Position numbers and translations under genes: made by a program. A stretch of DNA of 55,399 nt from an uncultured Rubritalea sp. (GTDB taxonomy: Bacteria > Verrucomicrobiota > Verrucomicrobiia > Verrucomicrobiales > Akkermansiaceae), in the NCBI GenBank assembly GCA_937981665.1, contig CALJOJ010000077.1:1-55399 (forward strand), read 5' to 3'. Below the pieces are notes generated by a model. The model did no database searches, had not been told where the DNA came from, and saw only the letters and a program-made list of their open reading frames with translations. Positions 25,906 to 35,547 of this stretch are shown in pieces. Position 1 is the first letter of the stretch. Every line of letters begins with the position of its first letter.

Positions 25906-27291
25906 ATGCAGGAGGGAAAAAAAGCGTTCAATCAGGTCTTAGATGCTCTAACTAAAAAAGATAGAGAGGTGTTACTTGAGCTTATTGAGGGTATCCACCA
26001 TGCAGATTTAGCTGAAATCTTTGAGGATTTAAACGAAGAGGATCGAATTTTCTTCAGTGATTCTGTAGGTGCAGAAAAGTTTTCTACCGTGATCACTGAG
26101 CTCCCAGATACGATTGTTGAGGATGCGATGAGCAGCTTCAGCACAGATGACCAGCGTGAAATCCTGGATCAGGTATCTGATGATGACCGAGTCGACCTTC
26201 TGCAGGACGTCTCTGAGGAGACTAGAGATAAGCTCTTAGCGCTAGTAGAACCTGACGATATCGAAGTGACTCGCTCGCTACTCCGCTATGGTGAGGATAC
26301 TGCTGGGGGGAGAATGACGACGTCCTTTGGTAAGATTAATCTAGAGATGACTGTGAAGGAGGCTCTGGATGAACTGAGAGATTCATATGCAGAGTCTGAG
26401 ACTCTTGCTCGTGTTTATGTGACTGATAGCAAAGATAGGTTAATCGGTAGATTGAGAATACGTGAGCTCGCTTTCAATAGCTGGAATACCCCTATCAGTG
26501 AAGTTTACCAGGAGTGTACGCACACTATTTTAGCAACTGCGGATCAGGAAGAAGCAGCGATGATGTTCTCTAAATATGACCTTATTGTACTTCCAGTTAT
26601 TGATGAGCAAGATCGTCTGTTAGGTATTATTACTTACGATGATGCTTTGGAGATCATCGAGGAAGAGTCTACAGAGGATATTGAGCGCATGGCTGGTATG
26701 TCTGGTGACATCTCAGAGAATAGTTATCTGAACACTACGTTAAGCACTCATTTTAAACGTCGCTTCCCTTGGTTACTAGGTCTGGCTTTCTTAGCAATAG
26801 CATCTGGCTATGTGATGATAAAGTTTGAGGACGTTTTAAACCAACTCTACATTATGGCACTATTTCTGCCTATGGTGGTAGCTGCTGGTGGAAATACTGG
26901 TGGTCAGGCATCCACTATGGTGATCCGCGCAATGGCTCTAGGTGAGCTCGATAAAGGAAGTACTATTAAAGTGGCATGGAAAGAACTTCGATTAGGTCTA
27001 GCCTTGGGCGCTCTACTTGGAACGTGTATTGCTATCATTACCATATTCATGTTGCCCCTATTTTACACAGACATGCCTGCTGAAGTTGGTTTTGTTAAAT
27101 TTGGTATTGCAGTAGCGATTGCCATGACGATGCAGATCACCACCTCCACGTTGGTTGGTTCGTTATTACCTATTGGAGCTCGTAAAATGAATATTGACCC
27201 TGCTGTGGTAGCTGCTCCAGCGATTACTACCATTGTAGATATATCAGGAATGGTGATCTACTTTATCGTGGCGCAACTGATGCTACTTTAG
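25906..27291 (+). CDS. mgtE: Magnesium transporter MgtE
   Basis: A 461-residue MgtE-type Mg2+ channel. Domain order is: N-terminal helical domain rich in acidic residues (about 1-130), a CBS pair (about 135-255, TLARVYVTDSKDRLIGRL and YDLIVLPVIDEQDRLLGIIT), then five membrane segments. The last include the signature VVAAGGNTGGQASTMVIRAM. The cytoplasmic N and CBS domains sense Mg2+ and close the pore. The length and all parts are normal. Its last 9 bp overlap the convergent next gene. It ends at TAG. Confidence 0.95.
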   Translation: MQEGKKAFNQVLDALTKKDREVLLELIEGIHHADLAEIFEDLNEEDRIFFSDSVGAEKFSTVITELPDTIVEDAMSSFSTDDQREILDQVSDDDRVDLLQDVSEETRDKLLALVEPDDIEVTRSLLRYGEDTAGGRMTTSFGKINLEMTVKEALDELRDSYAESETLARVYVTDSKDRLIGRLRIRELAFNSWNTPISEVYQECTHTILATADQEEAAMMFSKYDLIVLPVIDEQDRLLGIITYDDALEIIEEESTEDIERMAGMSGDISENSYLNTTLSTHFKRRFPWLLGLAFLAIASGYVMIKFEDVLNQLYIMALFLPMVVAAGGNTGGQASTMVIRAMALGELDKGSTIKVAWKELRLGLALGALLGTCIAIITIFMLPLFYTDMPAEVGFVKFGIAVAIAMTMQITTSTLVGSLLPIGARKMNIDPAVVAAPAITTIVDISGMVIYFIVAQLMLL

Positions 27292-28644
27292 AAACCCTTT
27301 AAGTAGATCCAGCCCTTTCTCTTTGAGCTGATTTTCTATATTGTCTCGAACCCCTCCTTCACCTTTATTTAAGAGGCCGTCTAGGAGGACATTAGCAGGT
27401 TTAGCGAAATCATTCTTCAGCTTGATCTTGGGCTTTGATAAGTCCCCTTTTGACTCTATATGGAGGGCTAGTCGACCGTCATCTAGCAGTGCCTCGCCTC
27501 CTCCTAAGAGATCACCCACTACTCCACCTAGGGTTGATGAATTTTCTACCAGCCCGCTAAGCATTCCAGAGATCGCGCGTCCGATGTGAAACTTCACCCC
27601 TATCTCGTGCTGATCATTTCCAGTCTCTATCCATGACTGAGCAAGAAGCTCTAGCTCCCAGTCTTTCACCTTGATAGAAAGAGGCTCTAACAAGGTGCTC
27701 TTAGCGAGCTTGTATGAGACCTTTACTGACTGATCATTGATAAATTTCGCTTTATCTGGGATCTGAAGCATATCGCCACCTAGCTTGTTAGCGTATTTAG
27801 CTGTATTCCAGATACCTTTCACCATCGGGATATCACTTGTCAGATAGGAATCTGAATCAAGTGAAAGAGTGAGCACCATATCTGGCTCAAGGTCACCATG
27901 TTCGGTATTAAATAACGTTACATCAGCTTGGCCAGTAGTGACTATTTTACCATAGTCAGCACCAGTATCTAGTGACTTTAGATCAAACGTTCCGTCCAGT
28001 GTGATCCTCGCATCATTGATCTTTTCAAGCTCCTTGGGCTTTACATTGATGTTAAGTAAATGGAGGTTTACTCCACGCCCTTTTACTTCAAGCTGAGTTT
28101 TCTCTACGATAAGATTGATATCGATATTAGTGAGGTGGAGGTCATTTATTTTAGCCACAAACTTCTCATTAGATTTCGCATTAAATTTCTTTTTCTTACG
28201 TTTACTCCTCTTCTTTCTATCCGGCTTCCCAAAGAGATCTTCGATACTAGCATCACCTTCTTCATCTATCGTGCAGTTGATCGTCACTGCATCTAACAGA
28301 ATTTCTTCCACGAGAATTTCCTTAGAGAAGACATCCCAGATTGAGATGTCGAACTTTGCTGTTTTTATCAATACGTCACCGCCATCTATTTTGTCTCGTT
28401 CATCGTGAGGTACTTTATCATCCGCATTAATATCACGCTTCGTGATGATCACATCATCGAGCTGAACTGATCCGCTAAAACCATAAAAGCTTACATTGAG
28501 GTCATCTACCTGCACTCGGCTGTTGATCGACTTTTCAAGTTTAGCAACAACATAATCCTTGGTGATATATGACTTAGCAAAAAAGTAACCCGCTACAGTG
28601 ATCACAAGTAGTAGGCAAAATATGCGTATTAACCATCGTTTCAT
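27283..28644 (-). CDS. AsmA-like membrane-anchored periplasmic protein
   Basis: About 453 residues from ATG 28644 (MKRWLIRIFCLLLVITVAGY); an earlier in-frame ATG lacks the membrane anchor context. One N-terminal membrane segment is followed by the AsmA-type start (KSYITKDYVVAKLEKSINSR, then VQVDDLNVSFYGFSGSVQLDDV). A long beta-rich repeat region follows, with a basic insert (DRKKRSKRKKKKFNAK, about 148-163). The C-terminal part resembles AsmA/YhdP-type lipid-transport proteins, which bridge inner and outer membrane. Similarity is by pattern only. It ends at TAG, overlapping mgtE by 9 bp. Confidence 0.6.
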   Translation of the reverse strand: MKRWLIRIFCLLLVITVAGYFFAKSYITKDYVVAKLEKSINSRVQVDDLNVSFYGFSGSVQLDDVIITKRDINADDKVPHDERDKIDGGDVLIKTAKFDISIWDVFSKEILVEEILLDAVTINCTIDEEGDASIEDLFGKPDRKKRSKRKKKKFNAKSNEKFVAKINDLHLTNIDINLIVEKTQLEVKGRGVNLHLLNINVKPKELEKINDARITLDGTFDLKSLDTGADYGKIVTTGQADVTLFNTEHGDLEPDMVLTLSLDSDSYLTSDIPMVKGIWNTAKYANKLGGDMLQIPDKAKFINDQSVKVSYKLAKSTLLEPLSIKVKDWELELLAQSWIETGNDQHEIGVKFHIGRAISGMLSGLVENSSTLGGVVGDLLGGGEALLDDGRLALHIESKGDLSKPKIKLKNDFAKPANVLLDGLLNKGEGGVRDNIENQLKEKGLDLLKGFLK

Positions 28645-28721
28645 AAATCCACTGTGACACAGAATATCGGGGATGACCAATACAAGATTGACTACTCTCT
28701 GATGTGAGGTGAGTTTATGGC

Positions 28722-29570
28722 ATGGATAGAATTTCTAACTCACAAATAGCTGTTCTCGGTATGGGCATCATCGGCAGTCGGTGTGCTGATAACCTAAATA
28801 CAGCGAATATGAATGTCCGTACCTGGAACCGAACTCCAAAAAACCGCACAGACGGAATGGACACAGCGGCAGATGCCGTCACCGGCTCAGAGATTATCTT
28901 CTTCTATCTCAATAACGGAGTGACATGCAGAGAAATATTCGAATCCATCAAGCCCGCCCTGCAAGAATCCAAGGTCATCATCAACTGCTCAACGGTAGAC
29001 CTAGAGACAACTCTCTGGCTAGCGCAAGAATGCAAGAAAGCTGGTTGTCACTTTCTAGACTGCCCATTTACCGGAAGTAAGGTCGCAGCTGGACGAGGCG
29101 AACTCGTCTACTATGTGGGCGGTGATGAGACCGTATTAGATCACTACCGCACCATTTTAGAAATAACTGCTAAAGAGATCATCCCAATGGGGAAAGTAGG
29201 TGACGCCACTGTGGTGAAAATAGCGACTAACCTCATCTCTGCATCTACTGTACAAGCCCTCAGTGAATCACTTGCAATAGCAACTGCACACGGTATCCCT
29301 TCTGATAAACTCATCTCAGCTGTGAGTGGAAATGCTTGTGGATCTGTTCTGTCATCGATGAAGCTACCTACGATGGCGAATGGAGATTACGAAACTCATT
29401 TTTCACTCGAAAATATGCTAAAAGATGCCAACTTCGGCTTATCACTAGCAGAGAACGCTGGCCTCAAGACCCCAGGTATCCAGACTACTGCAACAGTCAT
29501 GCAGGAACTCTGCGACAAAGGCTCAGGCACACTCGACTTCTCAGCTCTCTTGCAGCAATTCGAAGCATAA
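28722..29570 (+). CDS. NAD(P)-dependent beta-hydroxyacid dehydrogenase family protein
   Basis: A 282-residue member of the 3-hydroxyisobutyrate/6-phosphogluconate dehydrogenase superfamily. The Rossmann start is VLGMGIIGSRCADNL (about 9-23), the substrate-binding block is DCPFTGSKVAAGRGELVYYV (about 115-134), and the catalytic lysine is in VVKIATNLISAS (about 167-178). The substrate (hydroxyisobutyrate, glyoxylate-derived or other) cannot be told. It lies 21 bp upstream of the ygfZ-type gene, probably in one unit with it. Confidence 0.85.
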   Translation: MDRISNSQIAVLGMGIIGSRCADNLNTANMNVRTWNRTPKNRTDGMDTAADAVTGSEIIFFYLNNGVTCREIFESIKPALQESKVIINCSTVDLETTLWLAQECKKAGCHFLDCPFTGSKVAAGRGELVYYVGGDETVLDHYRTILEITAKEIIPMGKVGDATVVKIATNLISASTVQALSESLAIATAHGIPSDKLISAVSGNACGSVLSSMKLPTMANGDYETHFSLENMLKDANFGLSLAENAGLKTPGIQTTATVMQELCDKGSGTLDFSALLQQFEA

Positions 29571-29590
29571 TTCACCAACTTTCCACCACT

Positions 29591-30427
29591 ATGAATACGA
29601 CACCACTCACGATACAACATTTATCTAACAGATCTATCTTCCGCGTGACCGGAAATGATGCCATTCGCTATATAAATGGACAAGTAAGCCAAGATGTAAC
29701 TCTGGCTAGTACCGAGCTAGCGGTCTACTCGATAGTCGCCAGCTTTAAGGGTAAAGTGCAGGGTGACTTCTACCTCCGCATTCACGACGGCTCACTTCTG
29801 GTAGATGCTTGTGAAGCTCAGCGTGAAAGCCTGCTCATGCGCCTGGATAAATACCTCATTGCAGATGATGCCGAGATAGAAGATGTCAGTGACGAGTATC
29901 AGCTCTATCATACGCTTGGTGCGGCTAATGACACTGTAGCAGCTAATGCTCTAGGCAGCTGGGAATGTAGTCGCTATGGAGAAGCGGGAAAAGATTACCT
30001 CTGTGAAAAAACTTACCTCTACGACTCTGCTGACAGCTCAGAAGCATGGGAAAACTATAGAATTTCACAACAAACACCAAATTGGGAGAATGAGCTAAAC
30101 CAAGACATCCTACCTCCAGAAGCGGGCATAGAAGAACGTGCTATTTCATATAATAAGGGCTGCTACACTGGTCAGGAAGTTATTTCCCGTATGAAGTCTG
30201 CAGGCAAAACGAATCGTCACATAGTCGGATTCCACTTCAGTAATAAAATAGAAACACCGCTAGAACTATATACTGAAGCTGGGGCAGAAGGCAAAGCACA
30301 GGCAACGATCACCAGCGCCTGCCCGAGTGAGACTATCGGCTACATCGGCCTGGGTTACCGTACCCGCAAGAGTGAGGCTATCAGCACGTTTTATGACCGA
30401 GATGGAAATACTTATTCAGTGAGCTAA
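29591..30427 (+). CDS. ygfZ: YgfZ/GcvT-like folate-binding protein
   Basis: 278 residues from ATG 29591 (MNTTPLTIQHLSNRS); the frame is open further upstream, but that part overlaps the preceding gene and has no homology. The signature KGCYTGQEV (about residues 194-202) is the K-G-C-[FY]-x-G-Q-E motif of YgfZ/COG0354. The N-terminus has the matching IFRVTGNDAIRYINGQVSQD. YgfZ-type proteins act in Fe-S cluster assembly or repair with folate. It overlaps the convergent DUF368 gene by 4 bp and ends at TAA. Confidence 0.88.
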   Translation: MNTTPLTIQHLSNRSIFRVTGNDAIRYINGQVSQDVTLASTELAVYSIVASFKGKVQGDFYLRIHDGSLLVDACEAQRESLLMRLDKYLIADDAEIEDVSDEYQLYHTLGAANDTVAANALGSWECSRYGEAGKDYLCEKTYLYDSADSSEAWENYRISQQTPNWENELNQDILPPEAGIEERAISYNKGCYTGQEVISRMKSAGKTNRHIVGFHFSNKIETPLELYTEAGAEGKAQATITSACPSETIGYIGLGYRTRKSEAISTFYDRDGNTYSVS

Positions 30428-31350
30428 CTAGATTTCTCGACTTTCTCCTTACCTAGAGTTTCAATAGAAAACATAAGCGCTGCGCCAGCGAGGATGACTA
30501 GAAGAGCGATGCCAAAGCTGCCATCCATCTCTGGTAAGAAACGCGTGTAACTAATGATCTTCTCTTTCTCTCCGAACATCTGAGTGATCGGTGTCTTCCA
30601 TGGCCAGATAGTAACCAGTGAACCTGCCACAAAACCAGTGATCGTAGCGACTGCCACATCGTGGAAATTCTTAAACAACCAGCTCAGCAGACGAGATAAT
30701 GCAGCCATACCAATCAGGGCACCAATGCCAACCGGCACAAGAACTGTGAGAGCTTCTTTGAATTTCCCATCACCTATGTTCGTAAACGATTCAACCATGA
30801 TCAGATTATAGTTTCCCATGAGAATGAGCACAAACGAGCCTGAGACACCTGGGATGATCATACTACACATCGCCACAGCTCCACAGCTCATCAAGTAGCC
30901 TACATTTTGACTCTCTTGTGCTAATGGAAGAAACGCCATCGACACCGCGACTGCACAGCCGATTATTAGACCTATCACAGCTCCACCTGACCAGCGGTTC
31001 ACCATTTTAAAAATAGACCAGATAGATGCAGCTATGAGCCCAAAAAAGAGAGCTGAAACCAATGTAGGATGATGCTCAAACCCGTACTTCAACACACGGG
31101 CTAAAGTCAGTAACGCCATCACAGCACCAGCTACAAGAGCGACTAAGAACCAAGCATCCGTATGCCTGATCAAGCCTTTTACATCCCTCGCTAAAAGTAA
31201 TTTCAAAGCAGTGCTATCCAGAGATTTAATCGCATTGATAAGGCGCTCATAAATACCAGTAACGAAGGCGATCGTGCCACCCGATACTCCCGGAATGACA
31301 TTCGCTGCTCCCATAGCAAAGCCCTTTAGAAATGTAGAAAAATAATTCAC
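30424..31350 (-). CDS. DUF368 membrane protein (undecaprenyl-phosphate translocase, PopT-type)
   Basis: A 308-residue polytopic membrane protein of the DUF368 family. The conserved starts GFAMGAANVIPGVSGGTIAFVTGIYER and, later, MCSMIIPGVSGSFVLILMGNY are the repeated PGVSG signatures. About nine membrane segments are visible. Members of this family were recently shown to recycle undecaprenyl phosphate across the inner membrane. The gene stands alone on the minus strand and ends at TAG in overlap with ygfZ. Confidence 0.9.
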   Translation of the reverse strand: MNYFSTFLKGFAMGAANVIPGVSGGTIAFVTGIYERLINAIKSLDSTALKLLLARDVKGLIRHTDAWFLVALVAGAVMALLTLARVLKYGFEHHPTLVSALFFGLIAASIWSIFKMVNRWSGGAVIGLIIGCAVAVSMAFLPLAQESQNVGYLMSCGAVAMCSMIIPGVSGSFVLILMGNYNLIMVESFTNIGDGKFKEALTVLVPVGIGALIGMAALSRLLSWLFKNFHDVAVATITGFVAGSLVTIWPWKTPITQMFGEKEKIISYTRFLPEMDGSFGIALLVILAGAALMFSIETLGKEKVEKSS

Positions 31351-31454
31351 AGCAACTCGATAAAAGGAATCTAGCCATTTAGCAATCCGAATCCGTCATC
31401 TAAGTCCTTATCAGATAGTTGCGTAATGAAAAATCTACTTTATGTTAACCTCAT

Positions 31455-31934
31455 ATGAGGAAAAAAATAATTTTACCCACCGCCGCAGCCATGATCGCCA
31501 TCGCGCTCACTAGCTGTGCTACTAACACGCCAACAACACGCATCAAGAAAAGCCCAGAGATCTTCCAGCAGCTCTCACCTGCTGACCAAGAGCTAGCTCA
31601 GAAAGGACAAGTCAAAGAAGGAATGGAGAGAAACGCTGTCATCATAGCCCTCGGTGAACCTAACAAAATGAGTAAAGGCAGCAAGAATGGAGTGGCATTC
31701 GAGAAATGGTACTACGCCAGCGCCCGACCAGTTTACAGCACTGGCGTTAACATCGGCCTTGGCTACGGTGGATTTGGAAGAAGAGCATACAGTCGTAGAA
31801 GATTCGGGTATAACAGCCTCGGAGGATTTGGCGAATACGGGATCCATCAGCGTGTAAGATACGTAAAGTCAATCAGTTCTATAGTAGAGTTTGACAGATC
31901 AGGAAAAGTAACTAACTGGAGCCAAACTCAATAA
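31455..31934 (+). CDS. Small outer-membrane-type lipoprotein
   Basis: A 159-residue protein with a signal peptide and lipobox (ALTSC, about residue 21). The middle part (KEGMERNAVIIALGEPN, then FEKWYYASARPVY) resembles the SmpA/BamE fold that often starts with a GMxxxxVxxxLGxP block. It is followed by a Gly/Tyr/Arg-rich stretch (GLGYGGFGRRAYSRRRFGY) that may be disordered. The role is unknown; a BamE-like part in envelope assembly is a guess. It ends at TAA. Confidence 0.6.
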   Translation: MRKKIILPTAAAMIAIALTSCATNTPTTRIKKSPEIFQQLSPADQELAQKGQVKEGMERNAVIIALGEPNKMSKGSKNGVAFEKWYYASARPVYSTGVNIGLGYGGFGRRAYSRRRFGYNSLGGFGEYGIHQRVRYVKSISSIVEFDRSGKVTNWSQTQ

Positions 31935-32003
31935 AAAATAGACAAATGAAGCATCATACCATAATTTCGTAAATATTGCTTTTAGCAAACAAACAAACAA
32001 AAG

Positions 32004-32037
32004 TAAAGCCACTGGAGATCGCTCTTCAGTGGCTTTA
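32004..32037. terminator. Bidirectional rho-independent terminator
   Basis: An 11-bp perfect stem TAAAGCCACTG/CAGTGGCTTTA with a 12-nt loop (GAGATCGCTCTT). It lies between the convergent lipoprotein and purC genes. Confidence 0.88.
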
Positions 32038-32064
32038 TTATGTAAAAATTAATCACTCGATAGA

Positions 32065-32778
32065 TTAAGAAATTTCTTTCTCAACACGCTTGAGGACTTC
32101 TTCATAAGCTCCCATCACGTCACCTAGATCTTGGCGGAAACGGTCTTTATCTAGCTTCTTACCAGTCTCAATGTCCCAGAGACGGCAGGTATCAGGGCTG
32201 ATCTCATCCGCAAGGACGATCTTAGCTTCAGCATCCTTAGTACGACCAAACTCTATCTTGAAATCAACCAACTTAAGCCCACAGCGCTTAAAGAAGTCGA
32301 TCATGACTACGTTTACGATGAGTGCTTTCGACTTGAGTTCAGCACACTCCTCTGGAGTAGCTAGTCCCATTTCACGCGCATAGTCGTCATTAATAAGTGG
32401 ATCACCTAGCTCATCTGACTTGTATGAGAACTCTACGATCGGCTGATTGAACTGAACTCCCTCTTCCACGCCTACACGCTTGCAGAATGAACCAGCAGCA
32501 ACATTACGCACGATGACTTCCACCATGAGTATATCCACGGTTTTCACGAGTAAGTTCACCTCATCTACTTGACCCACGAGGTGAGTCTCTACCCCCTTAG
32601 CTTCTAACATTTTGTAGAGAGCTAGAGTGATCGCAGTATTGAGCTTCCCTTTATTTTCGAACTCAGCCTTCTTCTCCGCATTGAATGCAGTAGCCTCGTC
32701 CTTGTACTCCATACGAAGCACATTTGGATCATCAGTGGTAAAGAGTCGCTTTGCCTTTCCTTCGTATAGTGGTTCCAT
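32065..32778 (-). CDS. purC: Phosphoribosylaminoimidazole-succinocarboxamide synthase
   Basis: A 237-residue SAICAR synthetase, the usual bacterial length. It joins CAIR with aspartate in purine synthesis using ATP. Signatures are LYEGKAKRLF at the start, the LMVEVIVRNVAAGSFCKR block (about 85-102), VEFSYKSDELGDPLIND (about 116-132), FKIEFGR and LADEISPDTCRLWD (about 191-204). It is monocistronic in appearance and ends at TAA. Confidence 0.97.
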   Translation of the reverse strand: MEPLYEGKAKRLFTTDDPNVLRMEYKDEATAFNAEKKAEFENKGKLNTAITLALYKMLEAKGVETHLVGQVDEVNLLVKTVDILMVEVIVRNVAAGSFCKRVGVEEGVQFNQPIVEFSYKSDELGDPLINDDYAREMGLATPEECAELKSKALIVNVVMIDFFKRCGLKLVDFKIEFGRTKDAEAKIVLADEISPDTCRLWDIETGKKLDKDRFRQDLGDVMGAYEEVLKRVEKEIS

Positions 32779-32828
32779 GGGATTGATTTAGTAGTTTAAT
32801 AGCTCTTGGTCAATTCACTTTTACTAGA

Positions 32829-34451
32829 TTATTCACCAGCCGCCCGAAGGAGGTCACCATCGCTATGATCTTTACCATCTTCAGTGTTGTCTCCCGGTAT
32901 AAGCAGACCAAAGAAGACCGTCACAAAAGTATTAATTGGGTAAAACCATGCAAAGCTCAATGAAGGCTTATGGAAGAAGTCCTCAGGATTATCCATCAAG
33001 CCTAAGCCTTTGATGAGACTATAAGCATCTGGCAATGCCCACGCAGCAACGAGCACTGAGAAGATAACACCAATCAGAATCCCGCGAAAGCTCGCTTGGG
33101 ATTTCCATGGTCCGATTGCCAAGATAAGAATGCCTAATAGAGCACCATAGACATACGCCACCATTCTAAAGGCTAGTCCGATAAGATCTTTATCTCCCCC
33201 CTCTTGATAGTTCAGACTGAGTAAAATAGACATCGTAGAGAGAATAACCGCCCAGCCGAGAACTAGCATACGAGATTTCGTCACCATTTTTTTATCTTCA
33301 CCATTTTCATCCATATACTTCTTACCGTAGTAGGCAGAAAGACTAGTTTGAGAAAGCGCTGCTAGAATGGAGTCTAGACTAGATACGGCTGCGGCAAATG
33401 CTCCCGCAATGATGAGACCTTTGAGGCCTGTAGGAAGAACAGTAACGATCCATATTGGAAACACGTTATTACTGTCTTTGGCAAACATCGCTGCCTCTTG
33501 AGCACTAGGTTCATGAACGATATACCAAGCAAACAGTCCTGTTCCGACCATAAGCATGAGAAGCGTGATTACCTGAGAAACACTACTCCAGACAATTGCC
33601 TTGCGAGCTTCTGATTCACTACCACAGCAGAACATCCGCTGAGCATTTAACTGATCAGTACCGAAAGCCGCAACATTCTGGAATGGCATCGCAAATACTG
33701 CGACCCAGAAGGTATAGCTCACAGCTGGGTGCTCAAATGGATTCTTCATATCTAACCACTTAAACTTATCAATAAAGCCACCTTCTCCATCTGGAACAGC
33801 AGAGTTTAGTGACCAAAATTGATCCCAACCAACAACATTGACTAACCAAACTAGAGCAATGATACCACCTGCGATAAAGACAAAGAACTGCATAACGTCT
33901 GTCCAGATCACCGTACGCATACCACCCATGAGCGTCCAGGCTACAGCAAATATACCAATGACAACAATGCACCAGGTCATTGGCATACCAGTGACCACTT
34001 GAAGGATAATAGCTGTCACTAATACTCTAACGCTCTGTCCGAGAATCGACCCCATACTAAACAGTACAGTCACTAACTTTTTCACACGCTCACCGAGCTG
34101 ATTCCCCATATAATCATAGGGGCTAAATATTTCCTTTTTATAATACAGAGGGACCAAATAAAACCCTACAAAGAAACGTGCAATAATAGAACCTATTCCC
34201 CACACCAGATAAGTGAAATTTCCTTGCAAAGCAAAGACTGTTCCCGGCACACCAATGAAGGTAAGCGCACTTATCTCAGTAGCAATGATCGAGCCACTGA
34301 CCGCTGGCCAAGGTAATGATTTTCCTCCGAGGAAGAAATCTTTAATTGTCGCCTGATTACCTCGCAGAGCGTGACCAACCAGTGTCGTGAGCGCCATGTA
34401 GGCAAACACCACTAACCAGTCGATCGTTGTAAAATGTTCATGAATTTCCAT
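32829..34451 (-). CDS. Sodium/solute symporter (SSS family)
   Basis: A 540-residue membrane transporter with about 13-14 membrane segments. The family traits are the start TIDWLVVFAYMALTTLVGH, GKSLPWPAVSGSIIATEISA, FFVGFYLVPLYYK, and the SSLDSILAALSQTSLSAYYG block that carries part of the Na+ site. The substrate (sugar, sialic acid, amino acid or similar) cannot be read from sequence. It lies about 50 bp upstream of purC on the same strand and ends at TAA. Confidence 0.9.
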   Translation of the reverse strand: MEIHEHFTTIDWLVVFAYMALTTLVGHALRGNQATIKDFFLGGKSLPWPAVSGSIIATEISALTFIGVPGTVFALQGNFTYLVWGIGSIIARFFVGFYLVPLYYKKEIFSPYDYMGNQLGERVKKLVTVLFSMGSILGQSVRVLVTAIILQVVTGMPMTWCIVVIGIFAVAWTLMGGMRTVIWTDVMQFFVFIAGGIIALVWLVNVVGWDQFWSLNSAVPDGEGGFIDKFKWLDMKNPFEHPAVSYTFWVAVFAMPFQNVAAFGTDQLNAQRMFCCGSESEARKAIVWSSVSQVITLLMLMVGTGLFAWYIVHEPSAQEAAMFAKDSNNVFPIWIVTVLPTGLKGLIIAGAFAAAVSSLDSILAALSQTSLSAYYGKKYMDENGEDKKMVTKSRMLVLGWAVILSTMSILLSLNYQEGGDKDLIGLAFRMVAYVYGALLGILILAIGPWKSQASFRGILIGVIFSVLVAAWALPDAYSLIKGLGLMDNPEDFFHKPSLSFAWFYPINTFVTVFFGLLIPGDNTEDGKDHSDGDLLRAAGE

Positions 34452-34567
34452 ATGGAGAAAACTAAATAGCTTCTCGGCACAAGTCCATCATCTAATCCGC
34501 GAGAAGACAATTTCTGTGTATTTTCCTGAAAATATTGTTACAGAGTAGACGTATTTAAGAACACACC

Positions 34568-34798
34568 ATGGCAGATTACCAAAAACTCAAAGCTTTACTC
34601 GAAAAGCGACTCGAAGTCATCTCAGACAGTAACCTCAGAGAAAACAACCCTGATGAACAACTACGCCAGCTCCAAAGCGTTAGCGAAGACATCATGCGCT
34701 GGTCAGATGAAACCAAAGGTATCCCGCAGCAGCTGAACCATTTCCTCAAGCAGTCTAGTCTGAGTAAGGCACTAGATTTTGTAAAAGAGATGGAATAA
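34568..34798 (+). CDS. Small hypothetical protein
   Basis: A 76-residue, charged, probably all-helical protein (YQKLKALLEKRLEVISD, EQLRQLQSVSEDIMRWS). It is leucine- and glutamine-rich and may form a coiled coil. I do not recognise a family. Its own spacing and start (about 15 bp after an AT-rich stretch ending GAACACACC) are acceptable. It ends at TAA, convergent with the next gene. Confidence 0.5.
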   Translation: MADYQKLKALLEKRLEVISDSNLRENNPDEQLRQLQSVSEDIMRWSDETKGIPQQLNHFLKQSSLSKALDFVKEME

Positions 34799-34805
34799 CA
34801 GTGCA

Positions 34806-35192
34806 TTACAATTTTATCTTATCGCGCAGATGGAAACTCCACCATCCGGTAAATAAACAACCTGCAATCAACACTAATGACAAATAGCCTTCAAAGAATA
34901 ACCAAACATTAGCAACTGCTCCCCCTACATAAAATAGTAGTTCCATTAATAACCAGAAACGATTGAAAGCATGGCCGTTTAGAACTTTCTGAGCTGGCTT
35001 CATATTCTGGTTCACCGCAAGCTGAGCATCCTTATAGTCCAACCCCTCCTGACACAGCATGTTCACGACCTTAAGGTTATGCTTATAACGCACGAGGAGT
35101 CCTATCACTTTTCTCACCCTCTGAAAGAACTCTACTCTCAGGCGTTGCATAAGGATTATCCATAAGACCTGAAACCACATCTGCTCCAGCAC
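34806..35192 (-). CDS. Small hypothetical membrane protein
   Basis: A 128-residue protein. A more likely start is ATG 35150 (MQRLRVEFFQRVRKVIG), because the first 14 residues are oddly hydrophobic. It has a basic N-terminal helix, a soluble middle (NLKVVNMLCQEGLDYKDAQLAV) and two membrane segments near the C-terminus (about 82-102 and 104-120). The function is unknown. It is divergent from the cluster at 35247. Confidence 0.45.
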   Translation of the reverse strand: MLEQMWFQVLWIILMQRLRVEFFQRVRKVIGLLVRYKHNLKVVNMLCQEGLDYKDAQLAVNQNMKPAQKVLNGHAFNRFWLLMELLFYVGGAVANVWLFFEGYLSLVLIAGCLFTGWWSFHLRDKIKL

Positions 35193-35246
35193 AACAAAAG
35201 CAAAAAAACACTACCAATAACCATTAAGTAAGCTTACCCTAATCTT

Positions 35247-35516
35247 ATGCCAACGAAAACTGACATCCTTGACCTCTACTTCATGGACTCACGCGCTAAG
35301 CTTCTGGACATTGCGTCCTATCTAGATCGCTTAGACCGTCACGAAGGTGAGATTGACTTTCGCCATGAGGGCTTCCTCAATGCTCTGCAAACTATGTTAG
35401 AGACAAAAGAGAACCGCACAGCTGCCGTACTAAACACACTTTCTGACCATTCAGAAACTCCTATAGAACGCGCTACGATCCAGGTCGCATACGGCGCACC
35501 GGGAGCAAGCAAGTAA
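35247..35516 (+). CDS. Small conserved protein at the head of the ebo-type cluster
   Basis: An 89-residue soluble protein: TDILDLYFMDSRAKLLDI, ASYLDRLDRHEGEIDFRHEG, then a variable tail. I recall similar short proteins (LYFMDxRAKLxDxAxxLDR) in Planctomycetota and Verrucomicrobiota, but no function. It lies 31 bp upstream of the eboB-like gene on the same strand, so it is likely the first gene of that transcription unit. It may be an unrecognised accessory of the ebo pathway. It ends at TAA. Confidence 0.55.
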   Translation: MPTKTDILDLYFMDSRAKLLDIASYLDRLDRHEGEIDFRHEGFLNALQTMLETKENRTAAVLNTLSDHSETPIERATIQVAYGAPGASK

Positions 35517-35547
35517 TCGCTCATTAGCAACACAACTATTTTCTACC

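Noticed and set aside
29336..29590. Upstream extension of the ygfZ-type reading frame
   Set aside because: It overlaps the dehydrogenase gene out of frame and has no family similarity; ATG 29591 starts the recognised domain.
34576..34806. Minus-strand frame of 76 codons opposite the small gene at 34568
   Set aside because: It mirrors the plus-strand gene, which has the better helical, charged composition; the minus frame is Ser/Cys-rich and antisense-like.
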